DNA of 64,000 bases from Neorhizobium petrolearium (GTDB lineage Bacteria > Pseudomonadota > Alphaproteobacteria > Rhizobiales > Rhizobiaceae). The translations under genes and the position numbers were made by a program. The stretch covers positions 1 to 64,000 of the forward strand of contig NZ_JAGGJW010000023.1 of NCBI RefSeq assembly GCF_017873175.1, in the 5' to 3' direction. The notes beneath the pieces were generated by a model, which worked only from the letters and a program-made list of their open reading frames with translations, was not told the origin of the DNA and made no database searches. Shown here one piece after another: positions 33,719 to 42,203 of this stretch; positions within the stretch are counted from its first letter, which is position 1; each line of letters starts with the position of its first letter.

Positions 33719-34573
33719 TCAAAAACGGCGGCTGACCGCTGCTTTCAAAAGGCGGAGCTGACGCCGCCATTGTGGAGATTGCAGGGGCGTATCTAGCACA
33801 GCCGCGCCTGCCCGCACGGCCTGGCGCAGAACAGGTCCGGCAAGCGCCACCGGCAGGAAAGCCGGTAACACGGAGGCCGGAACGGGACCTGCCTTTCGCG
33901 CCCTGGCCAAATGTTCGAGCCCCAGCCCGGCGAAAGCCTCGATGGCAGCGGAGATACGCGGCTTGTCTTCGCCGTCCAGGAACGTGTCGCGGTCCAGTCC
34001 AGTCGCCGAGAGAATATCGAGCGGCAGGTAGAGCTGGCGGCGGCGGCGATGGATCGGCATCAGCAGCAGGAAACCTGCAATCGCCTGCGCAACACCGGCA
34101 TGACCGGCCGCTTCGGCTGAACGGGCGGCATCGTCGGCGCTGAGGATCAGGCTCGCGAGCTGGATCAGCGCCGAAGCCGTCTCGCCGGCATATCCTTCGA
34201 GCGCGTGTCTGTCGGTCAGCGGGTCGTCGTAAAGATCGAAGATACGCGCTTCGATCATATCGACGAAGGTCTGGCGCGGCAGACGGTACTTCTCGATTGC
34301 GCCGAGCAATTCGACGGCCACCGGATTGCCGCCGCTGTCGCCGTGGGCATTGCCTTCCAGAAGGTCGCGCCACCATTGCAGGCGGATCTCGCCCGGCAGC
34401 GGTTCCCGCACCACGTCGCGCACGCGAGCAATCTCGGCATTGAATGCATAGAGCGCGGCCAGCGCGCCGCGCTTGTCTTCCGGCGAGAGGAGGCAGGCAA
34501 GATAGCGGTCACGATCCGTCTCGCGGAGCATGGCGAGGCAGGGATTGGAGGTCTGTTTCAGACTTTCAGCCAT
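33719..34573 (-). CDS. Phytoene/squalene synthase-like protein (NDUFAF6-type)
   Basis: This 284-residue protein has the trans-prenyltransferase fold signals ALYAFNAEIARVRDVV at about 42-57, LQWWRDLLEG and YAGETASALIQLA. However, the DXXXD prenyl-diphosphate motifs are weak (YDDPLTDRHALEG). That fits the branch related to mitochondrial NDUFAF6, a complex I assembly factor, rather than a carotenoid enzyme. No carotenoid gene is present. It follows the Mth938-like gene with no gap, so the two are translationally linked. The start is ATG 34573; a TTG at 34585 overlaps the upstream gene. Confidence 0.8.
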   Translation of the reverse strand: MAESLKQTSNPCLAMLRETDRDRYLACLLSPEDKRGALAALYAFNAEIARVRDVVREPLPGEIRLQWWRDLLEGNAHGDSGGNPVAVELLGAIEKYRLPRQTFVDMIEARIFDLYDDPLTDRHALEGYAGETASALIQLASLILSADDAARSAEAAGHAGVAQAIAGFLLLMPIHRRRRQLYLPLDILSATGLDRDTFLDGEDKPRISAAIEAFAGLGLEHLARARKAGPVPASVLPAFLPVALAGPVLRQAVRAGAAVLDTPLQSPQWRRQLRLLKAAVSRRF

Positions 34574-34574
34574 A

Positions 34575-34961
34575 TCAGACTGCAATCAGTGCAGCCGCCA
34601 CGGCGCGCGATTCGGCCAGCATAATATTGAAGGTGCGGACCGCGGCCCCGGTGCTCATCGGATCCGATGTGATGCCTCTCGCCTTTAGCGCGGCTTTCAG
34701 ATCGGCGGGGATCGGCTTCAAATTCTGGCCGGAGCCCACCAGCAGGACTTCGATTTCGCCGGATTCGGCAAGCACCTTGGAAAAGGCCTCAACCGTCAGC
34801 GGATCGCCCTCCTTCATATCCCAGCCATAGATGCCGGATGGCAAGCAGAGCAATGAGCCGCGATGCGACATATCGGCAAAGCGAAACCCGCCGTTGCCAT
34901 AAGCATCGATGGGAGCGCGACCGGGAAAATGGGCTTCGCGAATTTCGATGCCTTTCGCCAT
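34575..34961 (-). CDS. Mth938-like domain protein (DUF498/NDUFAF3 type)
   Basis: This 128-residue protein reads IDAYGNGGFRFADMSHRGSL, then GIYGWD, then VLLVGSGQNLKPIP and GITSDPMSTGAAVRTFNIM. This is the complete DUF498/Mth938 pattern. The mitochondrial member NDUFAF3 assists complex I assembly. The gene lies between yajC (92 bases upstream) and the phytoene-synthase-like gene, itself a homologue of another complex I assembly factor. A joint role in respiratory complex assembly is inferred from these relations. Confidence 0.88.
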   Translation of the reverse strand: MAKGIEIREAHFPGRAPIDAYGNGGFRFADMSHRGSLLCLPSGIYGWDMKEGDPLTVEAFSKVLAESGEIEVLLVGSGQNLKPIPADLKAALKARGITSDPMSTGAAVRTFNIMLAESRAVAAALIAV

Positions 34962-35053
34962 GGTCGAAAGCTTTCTTGAGAAAGTTTCGGGCCGGACGAT
35001 CCGGCCCTCGGGACGTTCAACGGATTTGCGGCAACCGCGTTCCGATTGTCCGA

Positions 35054-35407
35054 TCAGGCTTCGGTCTTGACCGGCTCGCCCTTGACGCGGACTTCCGCAA
35101 TATAGGCGCGCATGGCGCGGATCTTCACACCGTCGGCGATTTCGACTTCCAGTTCGGCGTCGTCAATGACCTTCGTGACCTTGCCGGTAATACCGCCACC
35201 GAGCACGACCTGATCGCCGCGGCGGATGTTGGAAAGCGTCTCGGCACGCTTCTTCTGCTGGGCGCGCTGTGGCCGGATCAGGAAGAAGTACCAGACCACC
35301 ATCAGCGGGGCGAAGAGGAAAAGCATTTCAAGGCCGGAGCCGAATGCCGAGCCTCCGGGTGCGGCGCCTTCGGCCTGGGCGAATGCTTCGGTAATGAACA
35401 TCAACAA
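35054..35407 (-). CDS. yajC: Preprotein translocase subunit YajC
   Basis: This 117-residue protein has one N-terminal membrane helix (LEMLFLFAPLMVVWYFFLIRPQ) and then QRAQQKKRAETLSNIRRGDQ and VVLGGGITGKVTKVID, the YajC signature, with a short acidic C-terminal part. It is an auxiliary of SecDF and AcrB. In most bacteria secD and secF follow directly, but here the next gene is Mth938-like. The start has GGAGTTGTTG upstream. It diverges from the DUF815 gene. Confidence 0.95.
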   Translation of the reverse strand: MLMFITEAFAQAEGAAPGGSAFGSGLEMLFLFAPLMVVWYFFLIRPQRAQQKKRAETLSNIRRGDQVVLGGGITGKVTKVIDDAELEVEIADGVKIRAMRAYIAEVRVKGEPVKTEA

Positions 35408-35599
35408 CTCCTAAGATTACCGGAGACGTCGAAGCCCCCGTTTCAAGCCGCCGGAATATAGTTGTGATAGACTGGAATGCAACAGAAACACGCCTTCCCA
35501 GTACCAAATCCACGGCTCTCAGGCTTTTGATCCACAAACGAGCGTGTTACCGCACCGGAAAAACGGCTCCAAGCGGGCCGACAGGACCGGAGAAACATC

Positions 35600-36472
35600 A
35601 TGAGCGACGATTTCAATACCCTGATCCTGGCCGAGGTCCGCAGGCTGGCGGATGCGCTGGAGCGGCTTGCCGGCCCGCCGCCCGCGGTCAACGACTGGAA
35701 TGCGGCCGAGTGCTTCGTGTGGGTGCCGGCGAACCAGCACCTCCAACCGGTCCCGCGTCCGAACCGCGTGGCGCTGAAACTGATCCGCGGCGTGGACCAC
35801 GTGCGCGATATCCTGCACGAGAACACCCTGCGCTTTGCCGAAGGCTTCCCGGCCAACAACGTGCTTCTCTGGGGGGCGCGCGGCATGGGCAAATCCTCCC
35901 TCGTCAAGGCGGTCCATGAAGACGTGCGGGCGGCGACCGGCATTTCGCTGAAGCTCGTCGAGGTACATCGTGAGGACATCTCCTCGCTGCCGGACCTCCT
36001 CGATATCCTGAAAACCTCCGGACGCCGGGTTATCGTCTTCTGCGACGACCTGTCCTTCGACCATGACGACACCGCCTACAAGTCGCTCAAAGCGGCGCTC
36101 GACGGCGGTATCGAAGGCCGCCCCGACAACGTGCTCTTCTACGCCACGTCCAACCGGCGCCATCTCCTGCCGCGCAACATGATCGAGAACGAGCAGTCGA
36201 CAGCGATCAACCCTTCCGAAGCCGTCGAGGAAAAGGTGTCGCTTTCCGATCGATTCGGGCTCTGGCTCGGCTTCCACAAATGCAGCCAGGACGATTACCT
36301 GACGATGATCGACGGCTATGCCGATTATTTCGATCTCGGCCTCGACCGTGAGGTGCTGCACGCGCAAGCGCTCGAATGGGCGACGACGCGCGGGGGCCGC
36401 TCCGGCCGTGTCGCCTGGCAATATATCCAGGACCTCGCCGGTCGGATCAGGAAGCCGCTGGACCGGAACTAA
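35600..36472 (+). CDS. DUF815 AAA-like ATPase
   Basis: This 290-residue protein has Walker A LLWGARGMGKSSLVKAV at about 88-104. The Walker B-like segment is RRVIVFCDDLSFDHDDTAYK at about 145-164, and an arginine-finger region is FYATSNRRHLLPR followed by EEKVSLSDRFGLWLGF. DUF815 ATPases are widespread and their role is not well defined. The N-terminus has LAEVRRLADALERL, a helix. Cytoplasmic, monocistronic, with GGAGAAACATC before the ATG. Confidence 0.9.
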   Translation: MSDDFNTLILAEVRRLADALERLAGPPPAVNDWNAAECFVWVPANQHLQPVPRPNRVALKLIRGVDHVRDILHENTLRFAEGFPANNVLLWGARGMGKSSLVKAVHEDVRAATGISLKLVEVHREDISSLPDLLDILKTSGRRVIVFCDDLSFDHDDTAYKSLKAALDGGIEGRPDNVLFYATSNRRHLLPRNMIENEQSTAINPSEAVEEKVSLSDRFGLWLGFHKCSQDDYLTMIDGYADYFDLGLDREVLHAQALEWATTRGGRSGRVAWQYIQDLAGRIRKPLDRN

Positions 36473-36603
36473 ACCGGGATTTCCACAGTTCGCCAAGCCG
36501 GTGAGATCTCCTGCCGAGCGGGAAACCCTCTCCGGTCATTGCCGACCGTTGCGTCGATCGCCGATGCCCCAGGCCGTTCGGGCGGTCTTCCCACATGTGC
36601 GGC

Positions 36604-36632
36604 TTGACTCTTCTAGGTCAATCGTCCTAAAT
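36604..36632 (+). promoter_or_regulatory. Promoter of the TetR-YciI unit
   Basis: TTGACT (36604-36609) and CTAAAT (36627-36632) are separated by exactly 17 bases, a good sigma-70 promoter. The left arm of the operator lies inside the spacer. Confidence 0.7.
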
Positions 36633-36652
36633 TGCCTAGGACAATTGACCTA
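36614..36652. promoter_or_regulatory. Large inverted repeat, candidate TetR operator
   Basis: TAGGTCAAT-C-GTCCTA and TAGGAC-A-ATTGACCTA form an almost perfect inverted repeat with a 7-base centre. It overlaps the promoter spacer and the -10 element and lies 68 bases upstream of the tetR ATG. Binding would block transcription, which fits autorepression. Confidence 0.75.
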
Positions 36653-36719
36653 TAGCTCTCACAGCGATGCGGGGCCGAAGTGAGTCAACGGTATATGCCG
36701 GAGGAGGAGAACGGGCAGC

Positions 36720-37304
36720 ATGAGCGCAGCGGATACACGCCAGGAAATTGTGGACGCTGCCGACCGGCTCTTCTACGAGCAGGGTTTCGAAGCCACGTCG
36801 TTTGCAGACATCGCATCGGCCGTGAATCTCTCGCGCGGCAATTTCTATTATCATTTCAAGACAAAGGATGAAATTCTCGGTGCCGTGATCGCCCTGCGGC
36901 TGGCCAATACGCGGCAGATGCTCGAGGCATGGGAGACCGAGGGCAGAGAGCCGGCGGACCGCATCCGTTCATTCATCCACATCCTGATCATGAACCGGGT
37001 GAAGATCATGGCTTACGGCTGCCCGGTCGGCACGCTCTGCAGTGAACTCGCCAAGCTCGACCATATCGCCAAGGAAGAGGCGGCCAAGCTCTTTATCCTG
37101 TTTCGCGACTGGCTGGCGCGCCAGTTCGCAGCCTTCGGCCGGGAAACAGACGCCGAAGCACTTGCCATGCACATCCTCATGCGGAGCCAGGGCGTTGCGT
37201 CGCTCGCAACGGCTTTCCACGACGAGAGCTTCATCCGGCGCGAAGTCGAAGACATGTGCGACTGGCTGGAGGCGCTGCGCCCACACGAAACCGTTCAATC
37301 CTAA
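36720..37304 (+). CDS. TetR/AcrR family repressor
   Basis: This 194-residue regulator has the HTH FEATSFADIASAVNLSRGNF followed by YYHFKTKDEIL at about 23-55. The C-terminal ligand domain is of the TetR_C type seen in AcrR-like proteins (PVGTLCSELAKLDHIAKEEA). It precedes a YciI-domain gene by 36 bases, so the two form a unit under the operator above. Ligand unknown. Ribosome site GGAGGAGGAGAAC. Confidence 0.92.
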   Translation: MSAADTRQEIVDAADRLFYEQGFEATSFADIASAVNLSRGNFYYHFKTKDEILGAVIALRLANTRQMLEAWETEGREPADRIRSFIHILIMNRVKIMAYGCPVGTLCSELAKLDHIAKEEAAKLFILFRDWLARQFAAFGRETDAEALAMHILMRSQGVASLATAFHDESFIRREVEDMCDWLEALRPHETVQS

Positions 37305-37340
37305 ACCACATAGAACCATCAAGCCTGAAAGGGGCTCAGC

Positions 37341-37628
37341 ATGTTCATCGTCACGCTCAGATTTTCAGATAGCAAAGCGAAAGCTCCGCAATTCATGGAG
37401 GGCCACAATGACTGGATCAAACGCGGCTTCGAGGATGGTATTTTCCTGTTGACCGGAGGCCTTCAGCCGAGTCTGGGAGGAGCGATCCTTGCGCACCGGA
37501 TATCACGCAGCGAACTCGAAGCAAGGGTTCTGGATGACCCGTTTGTGGCTGAGGGTATCGTGAGCGCTGAAATTCTCGAAATCGCACCGGGCCGCACCGA
37601 CGAACGGCTGGCTTTCCTGAAGGCATGA
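37341..37628 (+). CDS. YciI-like domain protein
   Basis: This 95-residue protein starts MFIVTLRFSDSKAKAPQFME, then HNDWIKRGFEDGIFLLTGGL, with the conserved His and Asp of YciI/DGPF fold proteins (HNDWI, DDPFVAEGI). YciI proteins are putative small dehydrochlorinase-like or dimeric ferredoxin-fold proteins with unclear reactions. Co-transcribed with the TetR regulator. A strong bidirectional terminator follows. Confidence 0.9.
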   Translation: MFIVTLRFSDSKAKAPQFMEGHNDWIKRGFEDGIFLLTGGLQPSLGGAILAHRISRSELEARVLDDPFVAEGIVSAEILEIAPGRTDERLAFLKA

Positions 37629-37660
37629 ACGACCGCCTGCTGCTTCACGCTCCCAAGACG

Positions 37661-37690
37661 AAAAAAAGCCCGGCACTGCCGGGCTTTTCT
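37661..37690. terminator. Bidirectional terminator, YciI gene and nlpD-like gene
   Basis: AAAAAAAGCCCGGCA and TGCCGGGCTTTTCT form a symmetrical hairpin with A7 on one side and T4 on the other, 33 bases after one stop and 25 bases before the other. Confidence 0.88.
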
Positions 37691-37714
37691 TCATCCCCCT
37701 TGAGACGCACTACT

Positions 37715-39292
37715 CTATTCAAGGTAGGTGACAGGGTTGACCGGGGTGGCGTCCTTGCGCACTTCGAAATGGACCTGCGGACGCTTGGCGTCGCCGCTCA
37801 TGCCGGAGGCGGCGATCGTTTGGCCACGGGTGACCTTCTGACCGCGGGCGACGTTGATGCTGCCGGCATGGCCATAGACTGTGACCTTGCCATCATCGTG
37901 GCGAACGAGAACCGTGTTGCCGAGCTGCTTCAGGCCGTTGCCGGCATAGATGACGACGCCGTTCTCCGCAGCCTTGATCGGCGTGCCTTCCGGTACCGAG
38001 ATGTCGATGCCGTCATTGCGGTTGCCGTCGACATTCTGGCCGTAACCGGCGATGACTGCGCCATTGACCGGCCAGCGATACTTGCCGATGCCGGTGGACT
38101 GGGGAGCCACGGCGGCGACGTCCGCCTTCTTCTCGACCTCGGAAACGGAAGCCGTTTCGACTGGCGGCTTTGCGGCAGCCGGAGCGGACGCCTGGACAAC
38201 CGGGGCGACGGCGGCAGCCGCAGGCTTCGGCTGAGCCACGGGCTTTGCCGCCGATTGCTGCGGAATGGATGCCGTCTTTAGCGTATCGGCGGAGCGTGCT
38301 GGTGCACCCTTCGCCACCTTCAGCGTCTGGCCGATACGAATATTTCCGGTCGTCAGGTTGTTGACCGCCTTGAGCTGATCGACCGACGTGCCGGTCTCGC
38401 GAGCGATTTTTGTAAGGGTGTCACCCGGCTTGACCGTGTAGGTATCGCCAAGCGGCTTGCCGCCTGCAGGAGGCGTCAGCTTGGCAGGTTCGGCAAGCGC
38501 CTTGTCCCGTGACGGCGTCGGCAGAACGGCAACCTTCTGTTCAGGTTCACGCGCGGGGGCCGGAGCCTTGTTCTGCAAGTCGATATCGCCGGCTGCGGTC
38601 TTGGCGGAGTTGGGAGCCGTCCCGAATGTCGGGATGATGACGGCCTGGCCCGGAGCGAGCGACCCGCCATTCGCCTTCAGGATTTCCTTTTCCGGCACAC
38701 CATAGCGCCCGGAGAGCGTCGAGACGGTTTCACCGGGCCTCAATGTCACTCTCGGCGCGTTGACGGTGGACCAACCCGACATGGGCTTCACGGTTCCGGT
38801 CGTGAGATTGTCCGTTTTTGAGGCAACCGCAGACGGAGCGGCCAGCCTCGGCGCGCTCGACCGACCACCTGGGAACGGCTGCGCCAGGGCTTCCTGACGG
38901 CTCACAGGATCGCGGACGGCGGACGGAGCGGAAAGCTCGGAACGCTGGACGGAAACAGGAGCGGAGGCAACGCGGGCAGGAGAAGAGTAACCGCCGGAAT
39001 TACCCGGATAGGGTTGAGCCATCGCAGCGCCACGCGAACCATAATCGTTCTGCGGGATCGGCGGCAGGTTCTGGCCGGAACCAAGGTCGGCCTGCGGCGT
39101 CGGCGCCTGACCGTAGGCCCCTCCCCCCTGGCGCTGCGGAATGGACGCCGTCGTGATATTGTCGGAATTCGAGAAGAGGCCCGAGAAGCGTGTCGCATCC
39201 GAGCTGCACCCTGTCGCCGCGCTGGCGAGAAGCACTGCCACGGTAAGCTTGACAGTGGATTTTCCGATTTTCGGAGAACTCTTGAAACGCAT
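37715..39292 (-). CDS. NlpD-like LysM/M23 lipoprotein
   Basis: This 525-residue protein starts MRFKSSPKIGKSTVKLTVAV and has a lipobox ending in ATGC (ASAATGC), so it should be a lipoprotein. Two LysM domains are at about 195-240 (VTLRPGETVSTLSGRYGVPE) and 288-332 (YTVKPGDTLTKIARETGTS). A degenerate LytM/M23 domain closes the protein (YRWPVNGAVIAGYGQNVDGN, VIYAGNGLKQLGNTVLV, HFEVRKDATPVNP). The usual zinc ligands HxxxD and HxH are partly present (VHFEVRK), so activity as an amidase activator is more likely than endopeptidase activity. Last gene of the serS-surE-pcm run. Confidence 0.88.
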   Translation of the reverse strand: MRFKSSPKIGKSTVKLTVAVLLASAATGCSSDATRFSGLFSNSDNITTASIPQRQGGGAYGQAPTPQADLGSGQNLPPIPQNDYGSRGAAMAQPYPGNSGGYSSPARVASAPVSVQRSELSAPSAVRDPVSRQEALAQPFPGGRSSAPRLAAPSAVASKTDNLTTGTVKPMSGWSTVNAPRVTLRPGETVSTLSGRYGVPEKEILKANGGSLAPGQAVIIPTFGTAPNSAKTAAGDIDLQNKAPAPAREPEQKVAVLPTPSRDKALAEPAKLTPPAGGKPLGDTYTVKPGDTLTKIARETGTSVDQLKAVNNLTTGNIRIGQTLKVAKGAPARSADTLKTASIPQQSAAKPVAQPKPAAAAVAPVVQASAPAAAKPPVETASVSEVEKKADVAAVAPQSTGIGKYRWPVNGAVIAGYGQNVDGNRNDGIDISVPEGTPIKAAENGVVIYAGNGLKQLGNTVLVRHDDGKVTVYGHAGSINVARGQKVTRGQTIAASGMSGDAKRPQVHFEVRKDATPVNPVTYLE

Positions 39293-39451
39293 GACTCGAC
39301 CTACAGATACGCAACCATCGTGTAGGTGATTAAAACCCGTTAGTCTTACCGTCGGGTTAAAGCACGCGTCTTGCTCCAAGATTTTTGTCAAATTGATAAC
39401 CATGACTCCCGGAAGGCTTCCGCGTCACGGCAAACATGGCTGTCTTCGGGA

Positions 39452-40093
39452 TCAAAGCGCCGCCGCGATATGCGGCACGATCGGGAGATACGGGACGGTA
39501 AAGAGGTCTTCCCGTTCGAATCGGCTGCCGGTCTTGGTCAGCCTCAGCATCATGCAGGTTTCGTCATCGATCATAAGCGGTGCAATCATCGAACCGCCGT
39601 GAGTCAATTGCTCGGCATAGAATCGCGGCAGCGATGGAAAGGCGGCGGTGACGAATATGCGGTCGAAGGTCCCCTCGCCAGCCATGCCGTTACTGCCGTC
39701 TGCTTGGCGCACCACAACATTGCGCAGCCCCAGCGTATCCAGTCGGCCCTGAGCGGCTGCCACCAGCGTGCGGTAACGCTCGACAGTCAGCACCCGCTCG
39801 GCAATACGCGCCATGACCGCAGCGGTAAAGCCGCTACCCGTGCCGATTTCGAGCACGCGATGGCCGGGCTTCACCTGCAGGCGGTGGAGCAGCCGAACCG
39901 CCAGATCGGCTCCCTCCATGAAGGAACCGCAGTCGATCGGCACTGTCCGGCTGGAATAGGCTTCGTCTGCGAACGGAGCCGGGACGAATTGCGAGCGTGG
40001 CGTCTGCTCAACGGCCGTCAGAAGGTCCAGGTCGGAAATACCTTCCGACCGAAGGCGTAGCACGAGCGCCGCAAATCCTTCTTTTTCGACCAT
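39452..40093 (-). CDS. pcm: Protein-L-isoaspartate O-methyltransferase
   Basis: This 213-residue repair enzyme methylates isoaspartyl residues. The SAM motif is RVLEIGTGSGFTAAVMARI at about 78-96, with DRIFVTAAFPSLP after it and the family N-terminal QTPRSQFVPAPFADEAYSSR. The ATG at 40093 lies 9 bases after the surE stop; a TTG at 40105 overlaps the surE stop (TTGA) and is possible. The gene is coupled to surE, as in many proteobacteria (surE-pcm-nlpD). A paralogue is at 62250. Confidence 0.93.
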   Translation of the reverse strand: MVEKEGFAALVLRLRSEGISDLDLLTAVEQTPRSQFVPAPFADEAYSSRTVPIDCGSFMEGADLAVRLLHRLQVKPGHRVLEIGTGSGFTAAVMARIAERVLTVERYRTLVAAAQGRLDTLGLRNVVVRQADGSNGMAGEGTFDRIFVTAAFPSLPRFYAEQLTHGGSMIAPLMIDDETCMMLRLTKTGSRFEREDLFTVPYLPIVPHIAAAL

Positions 40094-40101
40094 GCCCGAT
40101 T

Positions 40102-40872
40102 TCAATCGGTCGCTCCGAATCCCAATGCTTCTGCCAGTCGATCCTGAACCGAATGATCGGTCAGGTCCAGTTTCAGCGGCGTCACGGAAATCTTGTTTTC
40201 CTTCAGCGCCTGAATATCGGTACCATCGCGGAAGTGCCCCTTCCGGTCACCGAAGCGCAGCCAGTAATAAGGCAGGCCGCGGCCGTCATGGCGGGCGTCG
40301 ATCGTCAGGCCGAAATCGAGCTTGCCCTGGGACGTCACTTCGACACCCTGGACATCTTTCGGGTCGCAATTCGGAAAGTTGAGGTTCAGGAACGTGCCGT
40401 CAGGCAAGTCCACATCGGCAAGCTTGCGGATGAGATCGGGCGCATAAAGCTCGGCCACTTCCCAAGGAGCAAAACGGCCGTTGTCCCGGCGCACGGCCTG
40501 GCTTAGCGCAAGCGAACGGACACCCTGCAACGTGCCTTCGATCGCACCCGCGATCGTGCCCGAATAGGTGACGTCATCTGCCATGTTGGAACCGTCATTG
40601 ACGCCCGAAAGCACGAGATCCGGTTTTTCCGGCAGAATTTCGCGGATGCCCATGATCACGCAATCCGTCGGCGTGCCCCGCAGCGCAAAATGCTTTTCGC
40701 CAACTTTTCGGAGCCTGAGCGGCTCGGACAGTGTCAGCGAATGGGCAAGACCGCTCTGGTCGGTCTCCGGCGCGACGATCCAGACGTCGTCCGAAAGCTG
40801 CCTTGCGATGCGCTCCAGCACCGCCAGACCTTCGGCATGAATGCCGTCATCGTTCGTCAGCAGGACCCGCAT
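40102..40872 (-). CDS. surE: 5'/3'-nucleotidase SurE
   Basis: This 256-residue metal-dependent phosphatase has the N-terminal MRVLLTNDDGIHAEGLAVLE with the metal-binding NDD, the SGVNDGSNMADDVTYSGTIA loop, and SQAVRRD. SurE survives stationary-phase stress in E. coli. The start at 40872 shares an A with the serS stop (TGATG), so translation is coupled. A longer frame to 40980 overlaps serS and is rejected. Confidence 0.96.
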   Translation of the reverse strand: MRVLLTNDDGIHAEGLAVLERIARQLSDDVWIVAPETDQSGLAHSLTLSEPLRLRKVGEKHFALRGTPTDCVIMGIREILPEKPDLVLSGVNDGSNMADDVTYSGTIAGAIEGTLQGVRSLALSQAVRRDNGRFAPWEVAELYAPDLIRKLADVDLPDGTFLNLNFPNCDPKDVQGVEVTSQGKLDFGLTIDARHDGRGLPYYWLRFGDRKGHFRDGTDIQALKENKISVTPLKLDLTDHSVQDRLAEALGFGATD

Positions 40873-42152
40873 CAGGCGCGCTCGATCTTCTTGATTCCGC
40901 CCATATACGGCAAAAGAGCGTCCGGAATTGAGACGGAACCATCCTCGTTCAGGTAGTTTTCCATGACTGCGATCAGGCAACGGCCGACAGCGACACCCGA
41001 ACCGTTCAGCGTATGGACGAATTTCAGGTTCTTGTCGTCCTTCACCCTATAGCGGGCATTCATGCGGCGTGCCTGGAAATCGCCGCAGACGGAGCAGGAC
41101 GAGATTTCGCGATAGGCGTCCTGGCCCGGCAGCCAAACTTCGATGTCGTAGGTCTTGCGCGCGCCGAACCCCATGTCGCCGGTGCAAAGCGTCACGGTGC
41201 GAAAATGCAGGCCGAGACGTTTTAGGACATTCTCGGCGCATTCGGTCATCCGCTCATGCTCGGCGATCGAGCTTTCGGCATCGGTGATCGAAACGAGCTC
41301 GCATTTCCAGAACTGGTGCTGGCGCAGCATGCCGCGCGTATCGCGGCCGGCCGAGCCCGCCTCCGAACGGAAAGACGGCGTGAGTGCGGTGAAGCGCAGC
41401 GGCAGCTTCTCCTGCTCCAGCACTTCGCCGGAAACGAGGTTGGTGAGCGTCACCTCCGCGGTTGGTATCAGCCAGCGGCCGTCAGTCGTGCGGAACAGGT
41501 CCTCGGCGAACTTCGGCAGCTGGCCGGTGCCGTACATGGCTTCGTCGCGCACCATCAGCGGCGAGGAGACCTCCGTATAGCCATGCTCGGTCGTGTGCAT
41601 GTCGAGCATGAACTGGCCGAGCGCGCGTTCGAGCTTGGCGAGCTGGCCGGTCAGCACCGTGAAACGGGCGCCGGAGAGTTTTGCGGCGCGCTCGAAATCC
41701 ATGAGCCCGAGCGCTTCGCCGATCTCGAAATGCTCTTTTGCGGCATGGTTCCAGCGCGGCTTCTCACCGACGAGGTGCTTGACCACGTTGTCGTGCTCGT
41801 CCTTGCCGACCGGCACGTCGTCGAGCGGAATGTTCGGAACACGCGACAAGGCATCGTCGAGGGCGGCGATGGCTTCGCGCTCCTCCTGCTCGGCAGCCGG
41901 CATCGTGTCCTTGATCTCGGCGACCTCGGCCTTCAGCTTCTCGGCGAGCTCGGTGTTCTTCTGCGCCATGGCCGCGCCGATCTCCTTGGAGGCGGCATTG
42001 CGGCGGGACTGCATGTCTTGAAGCGTCTGGATGACGGAGCGGCGCCTGTCGTCGAGCGCCACGAGATTTGCCGCCATGGGCTCGGCGCCGCGCTTCTTCA
42101 GCGCTTCATCGAGAGCCCCTTCGTTTTCACGGATCCACTTGATATCGAGCAT
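40872..42152 (-). CDS. serS: Seryl-tRNA synthetase
   Basis: This 426-residue class II synthetase has the N-terminal coiled-coil tRNA-binding arm at about 28-100. Class II motif 2 is FRSEAGSAGRDTRGMLRQHQF at about 265-285 (one residue over; split here as FRSEAGSAGRD and TRGMLRQHQF). Motif 3 is NGSGVAVGRCLIAVMENY near the end. It charges tRNA-Ser. It is the first gene of the serS-surE-pcm-nlpD run. Confidence 0.97.
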   Translation of the reverse strand: MLDIKWIRENEGALDEALKKRGAEPMAANLVALDDRRRSVIQTLQDMQSRRNAASKEIGAAMAQKNTELAEKLKAEVAEIKDTMPAAEQEEREAIAALDDALSRVPNIPLDDVPVGKDEHDNVVKHLVGEKPRWNHAAKEHFEIGEALGLMDFERAAKLSGARFTVLTGQLAKLERALGQFMLDMHTTEHGYTEVSSPLMVRDEAMYGTGQLPKFAEDLFRTTDGRWLIPTAEVTLTNLVSGEVLEQEKLPLRFTALTPSFRSEAGSAGRDTRGMLRQHQFWKCELVSITDAESSIAEHERMTECAENVLKRLGLHFRTVTLCTGDMGFGARKTYDIEVWLPGQDAYREISSCSVCGDFQARRMNARYRVKDDKNLKFVHTLNGSGVAVGRCLIAVMENYLNEDGSVSIPDALLPYMGGIKKIERA

Positions 42153-42203
42153 CGTCCCTTGCCTTCAAAGCGAAACGCCGCGTGCCCGGCGGGAGACGGA
42201 AAC

